From the NCBI RefSeq assembly GCF_002214605.1, contig NZ_CP015193.1:724978-788977 (forward strand): 64,000 bases of DNA, given 5' to 3'. A program made the translations under genes and the position numbers. This document shows, in pieces, positions 8,902-15,818 of this stretch (the first letter of the stretch is position 1; each line of letters begins with the position of its first letter). This DNA comes from Thermococcus chitonophagus. Lineage in GTDB: Archaea > Methanobacteriota_B > Thermococci > Thermococcales > Thermococcaceae. The notes below the pieces were generated by a model that saw only the letters and a program-made list of their open reading frames with translations, made no database searches and had not been told where the DNA came from.

Positions 8902-8956
8902 GGGATGATGACCGGTTTCGGGACTGAGATATGATGACACCAGCTATCGCTGACTT
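8902..8956 (+). ncRNA. Box C/D sRNA (2'-O-methylation guide), candidate 23S rRNA target
   Basis: All four boxes are present with archaeal spacing: box C ATGATGA (8905-8911), box D' CTGA (8924-8927), box C' ATGATGA (8931-8937) and box D CTGA (8950-8953). Both guide regions are exactly 12 nt (8912-8923 and 8938-8949). The D guide CACCAGCTATCG is complementary to CGATAGCTGGTG, which contains the GATAGCTGGT stretch that is nearly universal in domain II of large-subunit rRNA. The D' guide matches TCCCGAAACCGG, close to the conserved CCCGAAACC run slightly upstream in the same domain. A TATA-like CTTTTAACTA at about 8874-8883 fits a dedicated promoter. Its 3' end overlaps the end of the convergent gene at 8944. 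Confidence 0.88.
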
Positions 8957-9288
8957 CTCTTACTTTCATTTTCAATTACCTGGATTACATAGTCTATGAA
9001 TTTCCTAACTTCCTCGAGTTCTTCTTCTGGGATATCCTTTATCTTTCTGTTTTTGCTTTTATAAGTTAACAGTTTTAATAGTGCCAACCTTGCTATTGCC
9101 GTCTTCGTGCTTATCTCTCCATTCTTCCAGTCCCTCCATATTGCGTTCGCTATCCCATAGAACTCAGGAATGCTGTCAAGCCCAGGATCTCCAACATCTA
9201 TAACTTCCTTCCCTAGGTACTTGTACCTTTTCTCCTTCTCCTCCTTTGTGAACTCCTTAATTTTCCCTTTAATGTACTCGTGCACCAT
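8944..9288 (-). CDS. Small charged protein, unknown function
   Basis: This 114-residue protein is highly charged and mostly helical (KEFTKEEKEKRYKYLGKEV at the N-terminus, EEELEEVRKFIDYVIQVIENE at the C-terminus). A middle segment has IPEFYGIANAIWRDWKNGEISTKTAIARLALLK broken into helices. No family is recognised. The ATG at 9288 is preceded on the minus strand by GGAGGTGA at good spacing, which supports translation. The 3' end overlaps the 3' end of the C/D sRNA on the other strand. Confidence 0.68.
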   Translation of the reverse strand: MVHEYIKGKIKEFTKEEKEKRYKYLGKEVIDVGDPGLDSIPEFYGIANAIWRDWKNGEISTKTAIARLALLKLLTYKSKNRKIKDIPEEELEEVRKFIDYVIQVIENESKRSQR

Positions 9289-9400
9289 TTTTCCTCACCT
9301 CCGTACTAATCTCTGTCCGAGATTTTATTAACTTTTCGTTTCTAAAATTTTGGAAAGGCTTTATAACTCCTCTCTAATCCAACTCAGTTGGGGGTTCATA

Positions 9401-11119
9401 ATGGAAGTTGAAAGGATAGCTTGGAAGTACGCTCTCATCAATGCAATAGAGCATGACGGTAAAGCTAATTCAAAAGCCGTCATTGGTAAAATCCTGGGGG
9501 AGAACCCAGAGCTCAGGCCAAAGGCAAGGGAGATAGTTCCAATTGTGAACAAAGTAGTGGAGGAGGTAAACAGGTTAAGCCTTGAGGAGCAGAAGGCCAA
9601 GCTTAAAGAATTGTATCCTGAGTACTTTGAGGCTAAAAAAGAGAAAAAGGAAGAGAAAAAGGGGCTTCCTCCACTGCCAAAGGCTGAAAAAGGTAAGGTG
9701 GTTACTAGATTCGCCCCTAATCCAGATGGTGCTTTCCATTTGGGCAACGCTAGGGCTGCTATTTTGAGCCACGAATACGCCCGCATGTACGATGGCAAGT
9801 TCATTCTGAGGTTTGACGACACTGATCCAAAGGTGAAACGGCCCGAACCAATATTCTATGACATGATAATTGAGGACTTAAAGTGGCTCGGAATTGAGCC
9901 AGACGAAATAGTATACGCAAGCGACAGGCTTGAGATCTACTACAAGTACGCTGAAGAGCTGATAAGGATGGGCAAGGCATACGTGTGCACCTGCTCACCG
10001 GAGAAGTTTAGGGAGCTGAGGGATAAGGGAATAGCATGCCCCCACAGGGATGAGCCAGTAGAGGTTCAGCTTGAGAGGTGGAGAAAGATGCTCAACGGAG
10101 AGTACAGAGAAGGAGAGGCCGTAGTCAGGATAAAAACTGACTTAAATCATCCAAATCCTGCAGTAAGGGACTGGCCCGCCTTGAGAATCATAGATAATCC
10201 GAACCACCCGAGAGCAGGGAATAAGTACAGGGTCTGGCCCCTCTACAACTTCGCCTCGGCTATAGATGACCACGAGCTTGGAGTTACTCACATATTTAGG
10301 GGGCAGGAGCACGCTGAGAATGAGACAAGGCAGAGATACATCTATGAGTATCTTGGATGGGAGTATCCAGTTACAGTTCACCACGGGAGACTTAGCATTG
10401 AGGGTGTAATACTGAGCAAGTCCAAGACTAGGAAAGGAATAGAGGAAGGAAAATACCTTGGCTGGGACGATCCGAGGCTCGGAACAATCAGGGCCCTAAG
10501 GAGGAGGGGTATAAGACCTGAGGCAATAAAGGAGTTAATCATAGAGGTAGGCCTCAAGAGGAGCGACACGACTGTGAGCTGGGACAACTTGGCTGCGATA
10601 AACAGGAAGCTTGTCGATCCTATAGCCAACAGGTACTTCTTCGTTGCCGATCCGATCCCGATGTACGTTGAGGATACTGAGGAATTTGAGGCCAAGATCC
10701 CCCTCCACCCGGATCACCCAGAGAGGGGCTATAGGGTTCTCAAGTTCACCCCAGGAAAGCCCGTTTACGTCTCTAGGGACGATCTCGATCTCTTAAAACC
10801 CGGAAACTTTGTGAGGCTCAAGGATCTCTTCAACGTTGAAATACTTGAAGTCTCGGAGAATTCAATAAAGGCAAGGTTCCACAGCTACGATTACGAGGTA
10901 GCTAGAAAGAATAAGTGGAGGATGATCCACTGGGTTACCGAAGGTAAGCCCTGCGAAGTCATAGTTCCTGAGGGAGACGAGCTGATAATCAGAAAGGGCC
11001 TGCTGGAGAGGGATGCTAACGTTAAGGTTGACGAAGTAGTTCAGTTCGAGAGGTTTGGCTTTGTTAGAATTGACAAGATAGAAGGGGACAAGGTCGTAGC
11101 GATCTTCGCTCATAAATGA
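9401..11119 (+). CDS. gltX: Glutamyl-tRNA synthetase (archaeal type)
   Basis: This enzyme charges tRNA-Glu with glutamate, and in archaea is usually discriminating because Gln-tRNA is made by GatDE. The 572-residue protein has an archaeal N-terminal helical extension (about 1-95, ending in a KKEKKEEKK linker), a class I catalytic domain with the HIGH-type motif as FHLGNA near residues 110-116, and the KMSKS-type motif as LSKSK near 338. The C-terminal region from about 440 is the beta-barrel anticodon domain seen in archaeal/eukaryotic GluRS. The ATG at 9401 follows GGGGGTTCATA and a TATA-like CTTTATAAC at about 9358; the longer frame from 9350 is not supported. Confidence 0.96.
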   Translation: MEVERIAWKYALINAIEHDGKANSKAVIGKILGENPELRPKAREIVPIVNKVVEEVNRLSLEEQKAKLKELYPEYFEAKKEKKEEKKGLPPLPKAEKGKVVTRFAPNPDGAFHLGNARAAILSHEYARMYDGKFILRFDDTDPKVKRPEPIFYDMIIEDLKWLGIEPDEIVYASDRLEIYYKYAEELIRMGKAYVCTCSPEKFRELRDKGIACPHRDEPVEVQLERWRKMLNGEYREGEAVVRIKTDLNHPNPAVRDWPALRIIDNPNHPRAGNKYRVWPLYNFASAIDDHELGVTHIFRGQEHAENETRQRYIYEYLGWEYPVTVHHGRLSIEGVILSKSKTRKGIEEGKYLGWDDPRLGTIRALRRRGIRPEAIKELIIEVGLKRSDTTVSWDNLAAINRKLVDPIANRYFFVADPIPMYVEDTEEFEAKIPLHPDHPERGYRVLKFTPGKPVYVSRDDLDLLKPGNFVRLKDLFNVEILEVSENSIKARFHSYDYEVARKNKWRMIHWVTEGKPCEVIVPEGDELIIRKGLLERDANVKVDEVVQFERFGFVRIDKIEGDKVVAIFAHK

Positions 11120-11154
11120 AAAAATCTTTTTACCTCCTCTCCCTACTTTCTTAC

Positions 11155-11589
11155 ATGTTGAGCGTTGAGAATTCTCTTAAGGCGATAGAGACAGTCAAAA
11201 ATGCCCTCCAGCTCTTTACCCCAGGACCAGTAATAGTTCATAGAACCCCCGAGGGCATTCACGTTGACGTTCCCATTCTCTACATGGACTTCGCCGTCGA
11301 TAGGGTTCACTTCGATCCTTCAACTATGCAGCCCTCCCCCAAGGGAAATCCTGTTCACTCCCAAGTCCAAGTAGCTGAGGATGAAATTAGAGAAAGGATG
11401 CAAGAGATCCTCAGGGAGGCATGGGTCATTGAAGCGTGCGAGTACAGAAAGCCCGAGCGTTGCTGGGTTGTTCCGGTTGCCTGGAAAAGCTTTATAATCA
11501 TGCACGTAAGGGTCTCGGCGGATGGCGAGAAAATTGTCCCCGATTACCCACTTACGGATGAAATTAGGAGGCATATCATACGTTATTAG
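11155..11589 (+). CDS. Conserved protein of unknown function
   Basis: The product (144 residues from the ATG at 11155) has no motif I can name. It is a soluble alpha/beta protein with conserved-looking strands (GPVIVHRTPEGIHVDVPILYMDFAVDRVHFDP), a Cys pair (EACEYRKPERCW) and a C-terminal charged helix. The start is uncertain: an ATG at 11116 overlaps the gltX stop (ATGA), but the 13 residues it would add are encoded by promoter-like pyrimidine-rich DNA, so I prefer 11155. The 3' end overlaps the permease frame by up to 68 bases. Confidence 0.6.
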   Translation: MLSVENSLKAIETVKNALQLFTPGPVIVHRTPEGIHVDVPILYMDFAVDRVHFDPSTMQPSPKGNPVHSQVQVAEDEIRERMQEILREAWVIEACEYRKPERCWVVPVAWKSFIIMHVRVSADGEKIVPDYPLTDEIRRHIIRY

Positions 11590-12640
11590 ACGAGAATGGT
11601 TTCTTTCAACTCTCATTGTGATGTACCTAGTTCTCACTATAGTTGACAGGAGTTACCCCAGGAAGAGCCTTTACCTCATTGACTGGGAGAGCCTCGCCCT
11701 TATAACGGCCCTCATAATAACTTCTAAGGGTCTGGAGCTTTCTGGGATCTTCACTAGGCTTGCTATTAAGCTGATAACCCTATCTAGGGGATCTGAAAGA
11801 AAGTTAGTTATGATCCTCTTGCCGATTATAGCATTTTCTTCGGCGTTGATCATGAACGACACTGCGATTCTAATATTCACACCCTTAGTTGTTGTCACCG
11901 GCAGGATAGCGGGAATAAACGTTCCGAGGGCAGTTGCCCTTTCCGCCATAGCTGCAAACGTTGGTTCCTCTTTGACCCCAATAGGAAACCCGCAGAATGT
12001 GATAATATGGAAGCACTATTCGCTTTCATTTCTTGGGTTTATTAAGGGAATGCTCCCTTATGTCCTTTTATGGCTCGTGATTTTGTTCCTATTCTCCCTA
12101 ATGGTCAAGGATAAGAGGATTAAAGTTAAAGTTCCCCCTGTAGAGGTTGATGCGAAGCTTTTCCTGCTCTCCTCTTTTCTCCTCGTTTTTAACGTGGTTA
12201 TGGGGAGAGTTGATTTGGCGAAATATTCTCTGCTTCTTACCGTTTTAGCTTATTTGATTGTTAAGAGGGACGTTCTCCTATCCTTTGATGTGGCCCTCGT
12301 CCCCACCTTCGCACTTATCTTCGCTAACTTCTCTGAATTGTCCTCAATGGTAAACATAGGCAAGCTAACTTCAGCAGGTGTATTCCTCTACTCCCTCATC
12401 CTGAGTCAGATTATAAGCAACGTCCCTGCGACCGTGGTTATGTTGCCCTGGACGAAGGATTGGCTTTGCCTTTCCTTGGGCGTTAACCTTGGTGGGACTG
12501 GAAGTATGGTTGGTTCTCTAGCAAACCTCATAGCGATAAGGCTTTCGGGAATAAGCGTGAAAGAGTTTCACAAGTATTCTCTTGCCTACCTCCTTATTGC
12601 GCTCTTATTGACGCTTTTTCTTCTTGAGATAAGGATATAA
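11522..12640 (+). CDS. Ion-transporter superfamily (ArsB/NhaD/CitM-like) permease
   Basis: This 372-residue integral membrane protein has about ten hydrophobic segments. The pattern matches the IT superfamily of anion/Na+ permeases: a first repeat with IMNDTAILIFTPLVV and SSLTPIGNPQN (about 112-158), and a second repeat with SNVPATVVMLPW and GGTGSMVGSLANLIA (about 299-340). These paired N-[DV]-x-[TA] and G-N-x-x-N-type re-entrant loops form the substrate site in the family. The substrate (arsenite, sodium, dicarboxylate) cannot be told. The start is uncertain: ATG at 11522 or 11558, neither with a clear ribosome binding site. Confidence 0.82.
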   Translation: MARKLSPITHLRMKLGGISYVIRREWFLSTLIVMYLVLTIVDRSYPRKSLYLIDWESLALITALIITSKGLELSGIFTRLAIKLITLSRGSERKLVMILLPIIAFSSALIMNDTAILIFTPLVVVTGRIAGINVPRAVALSAIAANVGSSLTPIGNPQNVIIWKHYSLSFLGFIKGMLPYVLLWLVILFLFSLMVKDKRIKVKVPPVEVDAKLFLLSSFLLVFNVVMGRVDLAKYSLLLTVLAYLIVKRDVLLSFDVALVPTFALIFANFSELSSMVNIGKLTSAGVFLYSLILSQIISNVPATVVMLPWTKDWLCLSLGVNLGGTGSMVGSLANLIAIRLSGISVKEFHKYSLAYLLIALLLTLFLLEIRI

Positions 12641-12787
12641 AGCTACCAAAGTACCTCTCAAAGGATAAAACAGAAAAGCTTGAAGGTAGGCTCGAAAAGT
12701 CCCAGGAAGACTAAGGAGATCTACATTTGAAAATTAGGTTGCCAGCTAAAAACTTGTCTATGGAAAGAACTTGCAAAATTCGGAAAA
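12641..12787. other. Non-coding stretch downstream of the permease
   Basis: No intact frame is visible on either strand over these 147 bp. A broken plus-strand frame resembles part of a RelE-type toxin (a KLEG element, then GDL followed by an IRL stretch, with an internal stop), but the match is too short to call. Confidence 0.3.
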
Positions 12788-13015
12788 CTAGCCATCCTCT
12801 TCTAAAAGCCTCTTCAACTCCTCAACCGAGAGAGGCTTTACTTTACCAGTCATGATTTCTTCAAGGGCCTTTTCAGCCTCAATCATATCCTCCTCAATAA
12901 CATCATCCGCATAAGGAGGCCTATCGGCCTCTAACCTCATAAGCTCAATCTTCAATTCTTCGAGCTCCTTCTCAATCCTCTCAACCCTCTTCAAAAGCGG
13001 TAAAACCTCAGTCAT
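12788..13015 (-). CDS. RelB-like antitoxin (coiled-coil), no intact partner
   Basis: This 75-residue acidic protein has an N-terminal heptad-rich helix (VLPLLKRVERIEKELEELKIELMRLEA, described here in pieces as about residues 4-30) followed by an acidic tail (DDVIEEDMIEAEKALEEI). The pattern resembles archaeal RelB antitoxins, which wrap a RelE ribonuclease with a long helix. The ATG at 13015 is chosen because GGGAAGGT precedes it. A strong TATA-like TTTTATATAAAGG (minus strand, about 13046-13060) lies upstream. In type II pairs the toxin follows the antitoxin, but downstream (below 12788) no intact toxin frame exists, so it may be an orphan. Confidence 0.55.
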   Translation of the reverse strand: MTEVLPLLKRVERIEKELEELKIELMRLEADRPPYADDVIEEDMIEAEKALEEIMTGKVKPLSVEELKRLLEEDG

Positions 13016-13476
13016 ATACCTTCCCAAGAAAATATCTCACATAGCCCTTTATATAAAAATCTCCCTTATAGGAACCAGAAGTGCTCGCTGGGGTCAGACG
13101 TATGTTGTAAAGGATCATGTGTAAAAAGTCCCTTTGACTAACAATGTGAGTGAACTTTGTCTTGTGTAGACAATTCCTGCAAAAGTGTCATTCTTCCGCC
13201 CTGTATCGTTGTGATACAGGATTAAGAATTGTTGGATTATCCAAAGACTTTAGAGATTATCTGGTGGACGAGCTTGGAGTTAGTGGATACCTAGATTGGG
13301 CGTATTTTTCTCTCATCTTCCGAGATTCCTGACTTTTTTAACTATCAGATTTTGGTTCTCAAGCTAGGGAGTATTTGACATCTTTCGGAAGCAGAAATTC
13401 TAGGGGGAAGGATGATTCCTAGTTTTTAAGCCAAAAACTTAATACCTTGGGAGGTTAACATTAAAGGGGTGGGAGT
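13016..13476. other. Gene-poor intergenic region with a small inverted repeat
   Basis: I see no convincing gene. A 60-codon frame at 13150-13332 has weakly protein-like codons near its end (KDFRDYLVDELGVSGYLDW) but no start signal and may be a relic. CTGTATC-gttgt-GATACAG at about 13200-13219 is a perfect 7-bp inverted repeat. Near the right end, AAAACTTAATACC (about 13434-13446) is a TATA-like element suited to the hicBA pair. Confidence 0.4.
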
Positions 13477-13713
13477 ATGGAGGCCCCGATAGTGATCATG
13501 TGGAAGGAGAAGGGTGAGAAGGGTGAGTGGTTTGTTGCCCAGGAGCCAATCACGGGCGTCGCGTCACAGGGAAGGACAGCGGATGAGGCTTATGCTAACC
13601 TCTTGGAGGCGCTGGAGCTTTACCTGGAAGATTATCCAGAGCTGAGAGAGAAGGTCTTCCAGAAGCGGCACCTGGAGGTTAAAGTTGATGAAGCTTCCAT
13701 TGTTATCGGGTAG
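13477..13713 (+). CDS. hicB: HicB-type antitoxin
   Basis: The 78-residue protein has the HicB partial RNase H-like fold signature: a beta strand with GEWFVAQEPITGVASQGRTADEAYANLLEALELYLED (seen at about residues 15-50), where the G-x-x-x-x-G-x-T-x-x-E-A pattern is typical. In the family it binds and silences HicA. It has no obvious C-terminal DNA-binding domain. GGGGTGGGAG precedes the ATG. It overlaps hicA by 26 bases, which is usual for co-translated pairs; here the antitoxin gene comes first. Confidence 0.85.
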   Translation: MEAPIVIMWKEKGEKGEWFVAQEPITGVASQGRTADEAYANLLEALELYLEDYPELREKVFQKRHLEVKVDEASIVIG

Positions 13714-13921
13714 GGAGATAGTCAGAATTCTTGTCAAGAAGTTTGGGTTTAAGGTCGTTAAGCAGAGGGGAAGTCACATAAAGCTGAGAAGAGAAAACGG
13801 TGAAAAGAGGACTGCTATTGTTCCCGACCACGAGGAGGTTGCCATTGGGACGCTAAAAAGCATCCTGAGACAGGCAGGAATTAGTGAGGAGGAATTCTTG
13901 AATAAATACAAAGACCCATGA
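13688..13921 (+). CDS. hicA: HicA-type toxin (mRNA interferase)
   Basis: This 77-residue protein belongs to the HicA/YcfA family, ribosome-independent mRNA interferases with a double-stranded-RNA-binding-like fold. The signature LSGREIVRILVKKFGFKVVKQRGSHIKLRRENG contains the catalytic histidine (GSH, about residue 31), followed by the VPDHEEVAIGTLKSILRQAGIS helix typical of the family. Both conserved parts are intact, so the toxin is probably active. The start is the ATG at 13688 inside the end of hicB. The next 450 bp contain only a decayed PIN-domain gene. Confidence 0.88.
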   Translation: MKLPLLSGREIVRILVKKFGFKVVKQRGSHIKLRRENGEKRTAIVPDHEEVAIGTLKSILRQAGISEEEFLNKYKDP

Positions 13922-14013
13922 CCTTTTTAATAGAGTTAATTTTCTAATGGGCCCTATAGAGAGGTGCTTGGCCAGTCCCTTTATAGCAGTTGGTCTTCTC
14001 AGTTTTAAATTAG

Positions 14014-14398
14014 GAGTTAATACCACATTTTCATGAATTATTACGTGGAAGCCATGAGCTTAGAAAGCTCGTAGAAACAGGTAAAGTCTTAATTATCGAA
14101 CCCCAGGATGTAGAATCTGTTAAGTTGCTGATGGATCCGTTAGGCAGAGGAGAGGCCGAGACAATAGAAATTGCGAGGGAATTAAGACTAACATGCGGTC
14201 ATCTATGATAAAATTGCTAGGAGGAAAGCTAGGGAACTTGGTATCTCCATTGTTGGGACAATAAAGATCTTCAAACTTCTTCTCGAGAGAAATGTTATAA
14301 CTAAAGAAGAGGCAATATCTGGAATTGAAAAAACTTAAGAAGAACGGTTTCAGGGTATTGGACAAAATAATTTCCATAGTCTTCTTAGATAAAGAGTG
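14014..14398 (+). pseudogene. Decayed DUF3368/PIN-domain (VapC-like) toxin gene with two frameshifts
   Basis: Three consecutive frames together spell a DUF3368-type PIN protein. Frame 1 (from 14014) reads ELIPHFHELLRGSHELRKLVETGKVLIIEP... and GRGEAETIEIARELRL before a stop at about 14205. Frame 2 (from about 14198) continues VIYDKIARRKARELGISIVGTIKIFKLLLERN up to a stop at about 14337. Frame 3 continues LKKLKKNGFRVLDKII to 14398. The order and the ExE...DD-like PIN core fit the family, but no single frame is intact and the N-terminus is missing or scrambled. It runs into the end of the convergent fumarase beta gene. Confidence 0.7.
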
Positions 14399-14879
14399 AC
14401 CTCCCTCTAGCGTCTATCCCAACTATGAGGGGCATCTCTTCAACTTCAAGCTCCCATACGGCATCAGCCATCCCCAGATCTTCCCAGTAAGCCCTCCTTA
14501 TCCTTTTAACGAACTCCGAAGCTAAGCTCCCCGCTCCTCCTGGGAAGGCGAAGTAAACTGCCCTCCCTTTGAAGGGCTCTGGGTTCATTCCCCCCTTCCC
14601 TATCACGGCCCTTATACCCTTTGAGAATATGAAGTCGAGGTAGGGGTTCATCCTAGCGCTCGTCGTTGGCCCGGCGGACACTACTCTCATATCTTTAACA
14701 AGGGGCCCGCAGTGGTATATCACAGCTCCCTCTGGATTAAAGGGAAATCCCTGGGTTAGGAACCTTTTGTGGGCTAGATCCCTGGCTGTATACACAACTC
14801 CAGAGAGTATAACCCTGTCTCCCGCCTTTAATTTAAGCACATCATCCGCAGAGAGGGGAGTTTCGAGCTTCACTGCCAT
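14385..14879 (-). CDS. Fumarate hydratase class I, beta subunit
   Basis: This 164-residue protein is the C-terminal (beta) half of class I iron-sulfur fumarases, which in archaea are encoded as two subunits. It shows DRVILSGVVYTARDLAHKR, the AVIYHCGPLV strand, SAGPTTSARMNPY (substrate-binding Arg/Ser region) and VIGKGGM. It should pair with the alpha subunit upstream to interconvert fumarate and malate. The ATG at 14879 follows GGAGGTGAG at ideal spacing and overlaps the last bases of the alpha gene. A longer frame to 14930 lies inside the alpha gene and is not real. Confidence 0.93.
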   Translation of the reverse strand: MAVKLETPLSADDVLKLKAGDRVILSGVVYTARDLAHKRFLTQGFPFNPEGAVIYHCGPLVKDMRVVSAGPTTSARMNPYLDFIFSKGIRAVIGKGGMNPEPFKGRAVYFAFPGGAGSLASEFVKRIRRAYWEDLGMADAVWELEVEEMPLIVGIDARGRSLFI

Positions 14880-15691
14880 ATTCTCACCTCCTCCCCAAAC
14901 TCGATAAAGGCCCTCCTGTGGGCCCAGCACTGGATGGCGAGGGCCACTATATAGCTCGCTGGATGTCTGCTTTCAACCTCAACCTTAACGTCTAGCGCGG
15001 TGGTTTTTCCTCCCATTCCCATGGGCCCTATTCCCAGGGAGTTGATTTCTTTCAGTAGTTCCTCCTCAAACCTTGCGATTTCCTTGTTTGGATGCCTCTC
15101 GCCAATTTTCCTGAATAAGGCCTTCTTGGCCAGCCTCATGGCTTTTTCAGCCGGGCTCGCTATTCCAATCCCTACTATTATCGGCGGGCAGGGCTTTCCC
15201 CCGCAGGCCTTTACGTGCTCTATCACTTTCCTTTTCACTCCCTCGAGGCTTTCTCCTGGAGTCAGGGTGAAGAGAGCTGAACAGTTCTCGCTCCCCCCTC
15301 CCTTCATTAAAATGCCGATCCTCGTTTTGTTTCCGGGCTCAAAATGTATCTCCGGAACGTTCCCCAGGACCTCTCCGCTTAAAACTGAGAGGGCGTTTGG
15401 CCTTAGTGGAACTTCTTTGGTTGCCTTGCTTACGGCCCTGACTATCGCTTCCTGAATGTCGTGAATGTTATCATTGGGCCCAACATCAACGAAGAATATC
15501 GGCGTTCCAGTATCTTGGCATACAGGCACTCCCTTCTTTTTGGCAACATCTACCGCCTTTAGAATGAGCTCGAGGTTGTACCTTGCTATCTCGCTTTCCT
15601 CCCTTTTATAGGCATCCTTGAGGGCCTCAACTACATCATGGGGAATATTTGTGACAGCTAATTTTATCGCCTCAACTATCTCCTGCTCCAT
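14870..15691 (-). CDS. Fumarate hydratase class I, alpha subunit
   Basis: This 273-residue subunit carries the [4Fe-4S] cluster ligands of class I fumarase: CQDTGTP (about residue 57), SENCSALF (about 143) and CGGKPCPP (about 171-176). The GSENC and GMGGKTTALDV segments are characteristic. With the beta subunit it forms an oxygen-sensitive hydratase. The start is placed at the ATG at 15691 because GGTGGC lies six bases upstream; the ATG at 15706 adds five residues. Thermococcales lack a full citric acid cycle, so the pair probably serves an incomplete branch or anaplerotic fumarate/malate conversion, which is inference. Confidence 0.93.
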   Translation of the reverse strand: MEQEIVEAIKLAVTNIPHDVVEALKDAYKREESEIARYNLELILKAVDVAKKKGVPVCQDTGTPIFFVDVGPNDNIHDIQEAIVRAVSKATKEVPLRPNALSVLSGEVLGNVPEIHFEPGNKTRIGILMKGGGSENCSALFTLTPGESLEGVKRKVIEHVKACGGKPCPPIIVGIGIASPAEKAMRLAKKALFRKIGERHPNKEIARFEEELLKEINSLGIGPMGMGGKTTALDVKVEVESRHPASYIVALAIQCWAHRRAFIEFGEEVRIWQ

Positions 15692-15787
15692 TTCAGCCAC
15701 CAACATCTTGCCTATGTTCAGCGAGTTTATCAGCGTTGCTCAGATTTCAAATTTATGAGAAAATTTTCAACAAACAGTTTTTAAGCT

Positions 15788-15818
15788 TTTAAAGAAAACG
15801 TGGTATCTTGGTGGTATC
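15788..15818 (+). promoter_or_regulatory. Promoter and RBS of the CGP-CTERM propeller gene
   Basis: AGCTTTTAAAG at about 15783-15796 is TATA-like, and GGTGGTATC immediately precedes the ATG at 15819. The spacing fits a short 5' leader. Confidence 0.4.

Noticed and set aside
12641-12787. Possible RelE toxin remnant (KLEG...GDL...IRL) on the plus strand
   Set aside because: Contains an internal stop, is on the opposite strand from the antitoxin and matches over too few residues.
13150-13332. A 60-codon frame in the gene-poor region
   Set aside because: No ribosome binding site, Cys-rich start and only a weakly protein-like end; possibly a relic, not a supported gene.
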